A DNA stretch of 64,000 nucleotides, from positions 62,001-126,000 of the forward strand of contig NZ_JNZO01000021.1 in the NCBI RefSeq assembly GCF_000717595.1. Direction: 5' to 3'. The notes beneath the pieces are model-generated. The model was not told where the DNA came from. It ran no database searches and was given only the letters and a program-made list of their open reading frames with translations. Source of the DNA: Streptomyces flavochromogenes. Lineage in GTDB: Bacteria; Actinomycetota; Actinomycetes; Streptomycetales; Streptomycetaceae. The position numbers were made by a program, and so were the translations under genes. Of the stretch, positions 57,354 through 64,000 are shown piece after piece (the first letter of the stretch is position 1; each line of letters opens with the position of its first letter).

Positions 57354-58314
57354 TCACACCCCGGACGACACCTCGGTCTTGTCCCCCGAGGGACCCGACC
57401 CGCCCTCGGCCGCCGCGAGCGCCTTGTTGCGCCGTACGGAGGACCAGAAGGACCAGGCGATGAGGGCGACACCGATGAGACCGGTGACCACCTCGGGGAT
57501 CTGGTAGCGGATGGAGACCATGAGGATCAGGGCCAGCGCGCCGATCGCGTAGTGCGCGCCGTGCTCCAGGTAGACGTAGTCGTCGAGGGTGCCCTGGCGG
57601 ACCAGGTAGACCGTCAGCGAACGGACGTACATGGCGCCGACGCCGAGGCCGAGCGCCATCAGGACGATGTCGTTGGTGATGGCGAAGGCGCCGATGACAC
57701 CGTCGAACGAGAAGGAGGCGTCGAGGACCTCCAGGTAGAGGAACATGAAGAAGGCGGCCTTGCCGGCCAGCTGCACGACGCCGACCTGCTTGCCGCTGCG
57801 CTTGGCCTCTTCCTCGGCCTCGTGCTCGCGCTCCTCCTCCTCCTCGAGCTTGTTCTCGAAGTAGCCGGAGAGACCGCCGACGACGAGGTACGTGATGAGG
57901 CCGAAGACGCCGGAGAGCAGGACGGTCGACGCCGCGTCGACGTGCGTGCCGCCGTGCTGGTGGGCCTGGGTCGCGAAGGTCATGGCGCTGATCGCCAGGA
58001 CGACCAGGGCGATGCAGACCGACAGCATGTCGATGTGCGAGATCGACGGCCTCGATGGGGCCGATCTTGGCACTGATCGCCACGATCACGACGGGGAAGA
58101 CCAGCCTCATGCCGAAGACGGCGATGAGCACACCGATGGTGAGGAAGATCTTCTGCCAGAAGGCATTGTCGAAGGACAGCGAGATCTCGAGGACACACAG
58201 GATCGCGACGATCCCGAACGCCTCCCACCCCCCGTAGAGCACCGCTGCGACCAGGCCGAGCGCCGTGATGGCGAACGACCAGCCGAAGGTTTTCAGAACC
58301 ACTGTTTGCCCCAT
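57354..58314 (-). pseudogene. terC: TerC/DUF475 membrane protein gene, disrupted by internal deletions
   Basis: The 5' part encodes LKTFGWSFAITALGLVAAVL, ILCVLEISLSFDNAFWQKIF and AISAKIGPIEAVD. The 3' part, in a different frame, encodes IDMLSVCIALVVLAISAMTF, VFGLITYLVVGGLSGYFENK and FSFDGVIGAFAITND. Intact DUF475 proteins, from memory, have about 11 more residues after SFDNA (VVNAGILKK-type) and some 55 more between EAVD and IDMLS, including two acidic TM segments. Both are missing, and the second loss shifts the frame at about 58045. Either a true pseudogene or an assembly error. TerC proteins are metal-linked membrane partners of TerD. Confidence 0.8.
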
Positions 58315-58330
58315 CGTGAATTACATGGCT

Positions 58331-58906
58331 TTACGAAACGTTGACCCCGAAGTCTAGAGCGATGCCCCTCAGCCCCGACGCGTACCCCTGACCGACCGCG
58401 CGGAACTTCCATTCGCCGCTGTAGCGGTAGAGCTCGCCGAAGATCATCGCGGTCTCGGTGGAAGCGTCCTCGGAGAGGTCGTACCGCGCGAGTTCCTGGC
58501 CGTCCATCTGGTTCACGACGCGGATGAACGCGTTGCTGACCTGACCGAAGCTCTGACCCCGGTTGTCGGCGTCATGGATCGACACCGGGAAGACGATCTT
58601 GTCGCAGTGGGCCGGCACCTTGGAGAGGTCCACGATCAGGGACTCGTCGTCCCCGTCGCCCTCTCCGGTGAGGTTGTCGCCGGTGTGCTCGACCGATCCC
58701 TCGGGGCTGCGCAGCTGGTTGTAGAACACGAAGTACTCGTCCCCGAGCACCCGTCCGGCCTGGCACAGCAGCGCGCTGGCGTCGAGGTCGAAGGGGGCTC
58801 CGGTGGTGGAGCGCGCGTCCCAGCCGAGCCCGACGAGGACCTGGGTGAGGTTGGGTGCGGCCTTGGAGAGGGAGACGTTGCCTCCCTTGGCGAGCGTGAC
58901 GCCCAT
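58331..58906 (-). CDS. terD: TerD-family calcium-binding stress protein
   Basis: 191 aa, the classic length. [20 protein letters not shown] start, [51 protein letters not shown] and [20 protein letters not shown] (calcium-site loops complete), then [19 protein letters not shown]. 16 bp upstream of the disrupted TerC gene in the same direction, so normally co-transcribed with it. TerD proteins bind calcium and act in envelope-stress complexes. Confidence 0.95.
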   Translation of the reverse strand: MGVTLAKGGNVSLSKAAPNLTQVLVGLGWDARSTTGAPFDLDASALLCQAGRVLGDEYFVFYNQLRSPEGSVEHTGDNLTGEGDGDDESLIVDLSKVPAHCDKIVFPVSIHDADNRGQSFGQVSNAFIRVVNQMDGQELARYDLSEDASTETAMIFGELYRYSGEWKFRAVGQGYASGLRGIALDFGVNVS

Positions 58907-58937
58907 GATTCGTTTCCTCCCCGGTGGTGATGAGGCA

Positions 58938-58972
58938 CGTCCGGCGCCGCACGGGATGTGCGGCGCCGGACG
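58938..58972 (-). terminator. Terminator between the two TerD genes
   Basis: Perfect 15-bp arms CGTCCGGCGCCGCAC and GTGCGGCGCCGGACG with a 5-base loop. It separates the upstream TerD gene from the TerD-TerC pair. Confidence 0.88.
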
Positions 58973-58988
58973 GTTGGAACGGTTCGGC

Positions 58989-59564
58989 TCAGACGTTGAC
59001 GCCGAAGTCCTGCGCGATACCGCGCAGGCCCGAGGCGTAGCCCTGGCCGACAGCGCGGAACTTCCACTCGTCGCCGTTGCGGTACAGCTCGCCGAAGACC
59101 ATGGCGGTCTCGGTCGAGGCGTCCTCGGAGAGGTCGTACCGGGCGATCTCGGCGCCGCCGGCCTGGTTCACGACGCGGATGAACGCGTTGCGCACCTGGC
59201 CGAAGGACTGCTGGCGGTTCTCGGCGTCGTAGATCGACACCGGGAAGACGATCTTGGCGACGTCGGCCGGCACGGTGGCCAGGCTGACCTTGACCTGCTC
59301 GTCGTCACCCTCGCCCTCGCCGGTGAGGTTGTCGCCGGTGTGCTCGACGGAGCCGTCGGCGCTCTTCAGGTTGTTGAAGAACACGAAGTCCTGGTCGTTG
59401 CGGACCTTGCCCTCCGCGCTCACCAGGATGGCGCTGGCGTCGAGGTCGAAGTCCGTACCGGTGGTGGTGCGGACGTCCCAGCCCAGACCGACGGTCACGG
59501 CGGTGAGGCCAGGGGCCTCCTTGGTCAGCGAGACGTTGCCGCCCTTGCTGAGGCTGACTCCCAC
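58989..59564 (-). CDS. terD: TerD-family calcium-binding stress protein
   Basis: 191 aa, paralogue of the next gene downstream and identical in length. [72 protein letters not shown] and [20 protein letters not shown] carry the calcium ligands; the second loop has Asp-Ala-Glu-Asn in place of Asp-Ala-Asp-Asn. GTG 59564 is preferred because GGAGGG lies upstream; ATG 59576 would overlap that site. Followed by a strong terminator, so expressed apart from the downstream TerD. Confidence 0.95.
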   Translation of the reverse strand: MGVSLSKGGNVSLTKEAPGLTAVTVGLGWDVRTTTGTDFDLDASAILVSAEGKVRNDQDFVFFNNLKSADGSVEHTGDNLTGEGEGDDEQVKVSLATVPADVAKIVFPVSIYDAENRQQSFGQVRNAFIRVVNQAGGAEIARYDLSEDASTETAMVFGELYRNGDEWKFRAVGQGYASGLRGIAQDFGVNV

Positions 59565-59750
59565 GAGTCCCTCCATGTGGTTTCCAGGGGCAGCGCCCCC
59601 AGTCGTGCGTTGGCATTCGGATCAACGAGTGGATCCTAGTGACGGGTTCCCGCTCGAAACAGTCGATTCGCCCGGTGAATCCGGGTGTCGGGTCCCGGAG
59701 GGCCGCCGGATCGCGCCGCCGGAGGCTCCCGGCGGTGCTCCCGGCGGAGG

Positions 59751-60209
59751 TCAGATCGCTTCGAGGGCCTTGACGTACTCGCCGAGGTCACGCGCGTCCG
59801 GCAGGGCGTTCACGACGGTCCAGCGGACGACACCCTCCTTGTCGATGATGAAGGTGCCGCGCACCGCGCAGCCCTTCTCCTCGTCGAACACACCGTAGGC
59901 ACGGGAGGCCTCGCCGTGCTTCCAGAAGTCGGAGAGCAGCGGGTACTCCAGGGATTCCTGCTCGGCGAAGACGCGCAGGGTGTGGATGGAGTCGTTGGAG
60001 ACGGCGAGGAGCTGAGTGTCGTCGTTGACGAACGTCGGGAGGTTGTCGCGCAGCTCGCCGAGCTCGCCCGCGCAGACGCCGGTGAAGGCGAAGGGGTAGA
60101 AGAGCAGCACCACGTTCTTCTCGCCGCGGAAGTCGGAGAGCCGGACGGTGCGCCCGTGGTTGTCCTTGAGCGCGAAATCCGGGGCCTCGGTGCCGACCTC
60201 GATCGCCAT
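59751..60209 (-). CDS. Peroxiredoxin, AhpE-type
   Basis: 152 aa thioredoxin-fold peroxidase. [20 protein letters not shown] holds the peroxidatic Cys (~residue 46) in the PxxxTxxC motif; [17 protein letters not shown] follows. The remaining Cys (EEKGCAV) is not in the classic resolving position, so a one-Cys mechanism like mycobacterial AhpE is likely. Reduces hydroperoxides in the cytoplasm. Same strand as the DUF3052 gene upstream and adjacent to TerD, an order I recall as conserved in Streptomyces next to aceE. Confidence 0.92.
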   Translation of the reverse strand: MAIEVGTEAPDFALKDNHGRTVRLSDFRGEKNVVLLFYPFAFTGVCAGELGELRDNLPTFVNDDTQLLAVSNDSIHTLRVFAEQESLEYPLLSDFWKHGEASRAYGVFDEEKGCAVRGTFIIDKEGVVRWTVVNALPDARDLGEYVKALEAI

Positions 60210-60340
60210 CGCGTACGCATCCCTTCGGCGGGGCCCTGACCTTGGGCCGAATCGGTGAACCCCACCCTACGGCCTGTCCGCGCGAGCCCCCGCGAGGCCC
60301 GGCGAGGCCCGGCGGCCCCGGCGGGCCCGCGCGCACGAAA

Positions 60341-60366
60341 GCCCCCGCCGGCGGACCGGCGGGGGC
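60341..60366 (-). terminator. Terminator of the DUF3052 gene
   Basis: GCCCCCGCCGG and CCGGCGGGGGC with a 4-base loop, just downstream of the DUF3052 stop. Confidence 0.85.
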
Positions 60367-60383
60367 CTCTCGCAGCGTGGTGG

Positions 60384-60806
60384 TCAGCGCTTGGGGGCGG
60401 TCAGGCGGGTGCCCGTCCAGTCCTTGGCGACGCTGATGCTCTTGGTCTGGGAGAGACCAGCTGTCTGCGCGGCATCGTTGATGTCGCTCGGCTCGATGTA
60501 GCCGTCGCGGCCGGTCTTCGGCGTCAGCAGCCAGATGGTGCCGCCGTCCTCCAGAAGACCGATGGCGTCCACCAGGGCGTCGGTGAGATCGCCGTCCTCG
60601 TCGCGGAACCAGAGCACGACGGCGTCAGCGACGTCGTCGTAGTCCTCGTCCACGAGTTCGGCCCCGATGATGGACTCGATGCCTTCACGGAGATCGTGGT
60701 CGACGTCGTCGTCGTAGCCGATCTCCTGGACCACCTGTCCGGGCTCGAACCCCAGCCTGACGGCCGGGTTGGTCCGCTCCTCCGCGTGGTCCGCGGTCGC
60801 GCTCAC
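60384..60806 (-). CDS. DUF3052 protein
   Basis: 140 aa acidic protein from GTG 60806 (AGGAGG upstream; an ATG seven... six codons further 5' would contain that site). RLGFEPGQVVQEIGYDDDVD, GIESIIGAELVDEDYDDVAD, VVLWFRDEDGDLTDALVDAI and GTIWLLTPKTGRDGYIEPSD define the family; ISVAKDWTGTRLTAPK ends it. Conserved in actinobacteria beside aceE (SCO2370 position as I recall). Function unknown. Divergent from aceE across 420 bp. Confidence 0.92.
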   Translation of the reverse strand: MSATADHAEERTNPAVRLGFEPGQVVQEIGYDDDVDHDLREGIESIIGAELVDEDYDDVADAVVLWFRDEDGDLTDALVDAIGLLEDGGTIWLLTPKTGRDGYIEPSDINDAAQTAGLSQTKSISVAKDWTGTRLTAPKR

Positions 60807-61226
60807 GGCTTGCCTCCTGCTCATTCGGTAAATGCTTGGGCCGCGCGTATGCGCGCGGCGCTGGCCGTAGTCCACACGTGCCGGGGTGGATCGCGCAAGT
60901 ACCCGGCCGTGGAGACCGCCGAAACGGTGACGTTTGGGGCCGTCTCGCCGCAACTTCCGGCACCGCAGGGACCCCGCTCCGTGATCAGGCACACATGATT
61001 CATCCCGGTTTAAGGACTTCTGAGGTTTCAGTCTGCCGAACGCCCGGACGAAACGCATGCGCGGGTTGAGCGTAAGGTTGCGATTTGACCGCACCCAGAC
61101 ACGTGGAGGACACCGCTGGGGGTTACCCCTCGGTAAATGTGACGTCTGGCGCACACGGGGTACACGATGGACACATCCCGACCACTTCGTGGCCTCGTGG
61201 GCACCACCGAACAGCGAAGGAAGAGC
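60807..61226. other. Divergent promoter region of DUF3052 and aceE
   Basis: 420 bp without a gene. On the aceE side TACACGATGG near 61161 could hold the -10 and GAAGGAAG at 61215-61222 is the ribosome site. GTGACG 61139 is the only -35-like string at fair distance. On the other side no clear promoter boxes are seen. GGGGGTTACCCC near 61120 is a small dyad. Confidence 0.45.
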
Positions 61227-63959
61227 GTGGCTCCCGGATCCGATCGCAACCCGATCATCATTGGCGGCCTTCCCAGCCAGGTCCCGGATTTCGACCCGGA
61301 AGAGACCCAGGAATGGCTCGACTCCCTCGACGCGGCCGTGGACGAGCGGGGCCGTGAACGGGCCCGCTACCTCATGCTCCGGCTGATCGAGCGGGCCCGC
61401 GAGAAGCGCGTGGCCGTGCCCGAGATGCGCAGCTCGGACTACGTCAACACGATCGCGACCAGGGACGAGCCCTTCTTCCCCGGCAACGAGGAGATCGAGC
61501 GCAAGGTCCTCAACGCCACCCGGTGGAACGCGGCCGTCATGGTCTCGCGCGCCCAGCGTCCGGGGATCGGCGTCGGCGGCCACATCGCGACCTTCGCCTC
61601 CTCGGCCTCGCTGTACGACGTCGGCTTCAACCACTTCTTCCGCGGCAAGGACGAGGGCGACGGCGGCGACCAGATCTTCTTCCAGGGGCACGCGTCGCCC
61701 GGCATCTACGCCCGCGCGTACCTCCTGGACCGGCTGAACGACACGCAGCTCGACGGCTTCCGCCAGGAGAGGTCGAAGTTCCCGAACGGGCTCTCGTCGT
61801 ACCCGCACCCGCGGCTGATGCCGGACTTCTGGGAGTTCCCCACGGTGTCGATGGGCCTCGGCCCGCTCGGCGCGATCTACCAGGCCCGGATGAACCGGTA
61901 CATGGAGGCGCGCGGGATCGCCGACACGTCCAAGTCGCACGTCTGGGCCTTCCTCGGCGACGGCGAGATGGACGAGGTCGAGTCGCTGGGCCAGCTGTCC
62001 ATCGCCGCCCGTGAGGGCCTGGACAACCTCACGTTCGTCGTCAACTGCAACCTCCAGCGCCTCGACGGCCCGGTCCGCGGCAACGGCAAGATCATCCAGG
62101 AACTGGAGTCGATCTTCCGCGGCAACGGCTGGAACGTCATCAAGCTGATCTGGGACCGCTCCTGGGACCCGCTGCTCGCGCAGGACCGTGACGGCATCCT
62201 GGTCAACAAGCTGAACACCACCCCGGACGGCCAGTTCCAGACGTACGCCACGGAGACCGGCGGCTACATCCGCGACCACTTCTTCGGCGACGACCACCGG
62301 CTGCGGGCGATGGTCGAGGGCATGAGCGACCAGCAGGTGCTGCACCTGGGCCGCGGCGGTCACGACCACAAGAAGATCTACGCGGCCTACGCGGCGGCGA
62401 AGGCGCACGCCGGCCAGCCGACGGTGATCCTCGCCCAGACCGTCAAGGGCTGGACGCTGGGCCCGAACTTCGAGGGCCGCAACGCGACCCACCAGATGAA
62501 GAAGCTGACGGTCGACGACCTGAAGCGCTTCCGCGACCGGCTGCACATCCCGGTGACCGACCGGCAGTTGGAGGACGGCCTGCCGCCGTACTACCACCCG
62601 GGCCGGGAGTCCGAGGAGATCCAGTACATGCACGACCGCCGCAAGGCGCTGGGCGGGTACGTCCCCACCCGGGTCGTGCGGGCGAAGCCGCTGGTCCTCC
62701 CCGACGACAAGACCTACGCGGCCGCCAAGAAGGGCTCCGGGCAGCAGTCGATCGCCACCACGATGGCCTTCGTCCGCATCCTGAAGGACCTCATGCGGGA
62801 CAAGGAGATCGGCAAGCGCTTCGTGCTGATCGCCCCCGACGAGTACCGCACCTTCGGCATGGACGCGTTCTTCCCGAGCGCCAAGATCTACAACCCGCTG
62901 GGCCAGCAGTACGAGGCGGTGGACCGCGAACTCCTCCTCGCCTACAAGGAGTCGCCGACCGGCCAGATGCTGCACGACGGCATCTCCGAGGCCGGCTGCA
63001 CGGCCTCGCTGATCGCCGCCGGTTCGGCGTACGCCACGCACGGCGAGCCGCTGATCCCGGTGTACGTCTTCTACTCGATGTTCGGTTTCCAGCGGACCGG
63101 CGACCAGTTCTGGCAGATGGCCGACCAGCTGGCCCGCGGCTTCGTGCTCGGTGCCACCGCCGGCCGGACGACCCTGACCGGCGAGGGCCTCCAGCACGCG
63201 GACGGCCACTCCCACCTGCTGGCCTCGACCAACCCTGCCTGTATCGCCTACGACCCGGCGTACGGCTTCGAGATCGCGCACATCGTCAAGGACGGTCTGC
63301 GCCGCATGTACGGCTCCGAGGCCGAGGACGTCTTCTACTACCTGACCGTCTACAACGAGCCGATCCAGCACCCGGCCGAGCCGGCGGACGTGGACGTGGA
63401 GGGCATCCTCCAGGGCATCCACCGCTTCAAGCCCGCCGAGGCCGGCCTCATCCCGGCCCAGATCATGGCCTCCGGTGTCGCCGTGCCGTGGGCGCTCGAG
63501 GCTCAGCGGATCCTCGCCGAGGAGTGGAACGTCCGGGCCGACGTCTGGTCCGCGACCTCCTGGACCGAGCTGCGCCGCGAGGCCGTGGCCGTCGAGGAGC
63601 ACAATCTGCTCCACCCGGACGAGGAGCAGCGCGTCCCGTACGTGACGCGCAAGCTCCAGGGCTCCGAGGGCCCGTTCGTGGCGGTCTCGGACTGGATGCG
63701 GGCCGTGCCGGACCAGATCTCCCGCTGGGTGCCGGGCACGTACGGCTCGCTGGGCGCGGACGGCTTCGGCTTCGCGGACACGCGGGGCGCGGCCCGTCGG
63801 TACTTCCACATCGACGCCCCGTCGATCGTGCTGGCCGTGCTGACCGAGCTGGCCCGCGAGGGCAAGATCGAGCGCTCGGCCCTGAAGCAGGCGGTGGACC
63901 GCTACCAGCTGCTCGACGTGGCGGCCGCCGACCCGGGCGCCGCGGGCGGCGACGCCTGA
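61227..63959 (+). CDS. aceE: Pyruvate dehydrogenase E1 component, homodimeric
   Basis: 910 aa, full family length. GTG 61227 has GAAGGAAGAG upstream; an in-frame ATG at 61167 would add 20 residues without a ribosome site. Thiamine-diphosphate motif [18 protein letters not shown] to [19 protein letters not shown] (residues ~245-290) with the GDG...NCN signature, and C-terminal transketolase-like regions ([20 protein letters not shown]). Uses the substrate-binding N-terminal [20 protein letters not shown] typical of AceE. Decarboxylates pyruvate and acetylates the lipoyl group of E2 in the cytoplasmic PDH complex. E2/E3 genes are not in the window. Confidence 0.97.
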   Translation: MAPGSDRNPIIIGGLPSQVPDFDPEETQEWLDSLDAAVDERGRERARYLMLRLIERAREKRVAVPEMRSSDYVNTIATRDEPFFPGNEEIERKVLNATRWNAAVMVSRAQRPGIGVGGHIATFASSASLYDVGFNHFFRGKDEGDGGDQIFFQGHASPGIYARAYLLDRLNDTQLDGFRQERSKFPNGLSSYPHPRLMPDFWEFPTVSMGLGPLGAIYQARMNRYMEARGIADTSKSHVWAFLGDGEMDEVESLGQLSIAAREGLDNLTFVVNCNLQRLDGPVRGNGKIIQELESIFRGNGWNVIKLIWDRSWDPLLAQDRDGILVNKLNTTPDGQFQTYATETGGYIRDHFFGDDHRLRAMVEGMSDQQVLHLGRGGHDHKKIYAAYAAAKAHAGQPTVILAQTVKGWTLGPNFEGRNATHQMKKLTVDDLKRFRDRLHIPVTDRQLEDGLPPYYHPGRESEEIQYMHDRRKALGGYVPTRVVRAKPLVLPDDKTYAAAKKGSGQQSIATTMAFVRILKDLMRDKEIGKRFVLIAPDEYRTFGMDAFFPSAKIYNPLGQQYEAVDRELLLAYKESPTGQMLHDGISEAGCTASLIAAGSAYATHGEPLIPVYVFYSMFGFQRTGDQFWQMADQLARGFVLGATAGRTTLTGEGLQHADGHSHLLASTNPACIAYDPAYGFEIAHIVKDGLRRMYGSEAEDVFYYLTVYNEPIQHPAEPADVDVEGILQGIHRFKPAEAGLIPAQIMASGVAVPWALEAQRILAEEWNVRADVWSATSWTELRREAVAVEEHNLLHPDEEQRVPYVTRKLQGSEGPFVAVSDWMRAVPDQISRWVPGTYGSLGADGFGFADTRGAARRYFHIDAPSIVLAVLTELAREGKIERSALKQAVDRYQLLDVAAADPGAAGGDA

Positions 63960-64000
63960 TCCGGTAGCCCCGGGGGTCTCCGGTAGCACAGCGCACCTGG

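Noticed and set aside
60384-63989. 1201-codon ORF antisense to aceE
   Set aside because: It is open only because of high GC opposite a strongly coding strand; only its last 140 codons (the DUF3052 gene) are real.

Overview
The window is a stretch of a Streptomyces-type chromosome. G+C is very high, GTG starts are frequent, many genes overlap by GTGA or ATGA, several promoters look leaderless (a TAnnnT box six to eight bases before the start codon), and lipoprotein and secreted proteins are abundant. Gene content (homodimeric aceE, DUF3052, TerD genes, an F420-dependent oxidoreductase, FmdB) agrees. Most of it looks like core chromosome; about 41.8-47.4 kb is a degraded mobile-element region ending at a tRNA-Val.

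1-9.1 kb: a membrane protein cut by the left edge, an amidase lipoprotein, a membrane protein with a low-complexity tail, an F420-type oxidoreductase, then a three-gene minus-strand operon (glycosyltransferase, methyltransferase, alpha/alpha-toroid protein). 9.2-14.3 kb: a TetR regulator closely resembling mycobacterial KstR, two lipoproteins, a 3Fe-4S ferredoxin with an aldehyde dehydrogenase, and a divergent MBL-fold hydrolase. 21.2-23.9 kb: a FadA5-like steroid thiolase divergent from a CYP125-like P450. KstR-type operator sequences lie in front of kstR and the glycosyltransferase operon, between the dehydrogenase and the MBL gene, and twice between the thiolase and the P450. I read these genes as one dispersed regulon for sterol or isoprenoid side-chain oxidation.

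14.4-20.4 kb: a cobalamin riboswitch precedes a tightly overlapping operon: a secreted, membrane-anchored toroid protein, a second secreted membrane-anchored protein, a 39-codon coupling ORF made of 21-bp repeats, and EcfT, fused EcfA-EcfA and an S component. This looks like a cobalamin uptake system with two surface proteins that may act like a split transcobalamin.

20.4-41.8 kb: mixed housekeeping and surface genes, including a small SLT-like protein, DUF2330, an O-methyltransferase, an esterase-like hydrolase, a MhuD-like heme monooxygenase, a GNAT enzyme, a 14-TM MFS pump fused to a MarR-like domain, a peptidoglycan-binding protein, HAD, secreted nuclease, DoxX, DedA, GntR, MBL, lamin-tail, DUF4231 and flavoprotein genes.

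41.8-47.4 kb: SMI1 remnant, HNH protein, DUF6236 protein, an IS5-type transposase with altered catalytic residues, and a chimeric transposase fragment, bounded by tRNA-Val(UAC). 47.6-50.3 kb: DUF4097 lipoprotein, coiled-coil protein, FmdB zinc ribbon. 50.3-59.6 kb: a Ter stress-response cluster (HAD, fused phosphoribosyltransferase/StiP protein, CitE-like lyase, three TerD proteins, a TerA-like protein) in which the TerC gene is broken. 59.7-64 kb: AhpE-type peroxiredoxin, DUF3052 protein and aceE.
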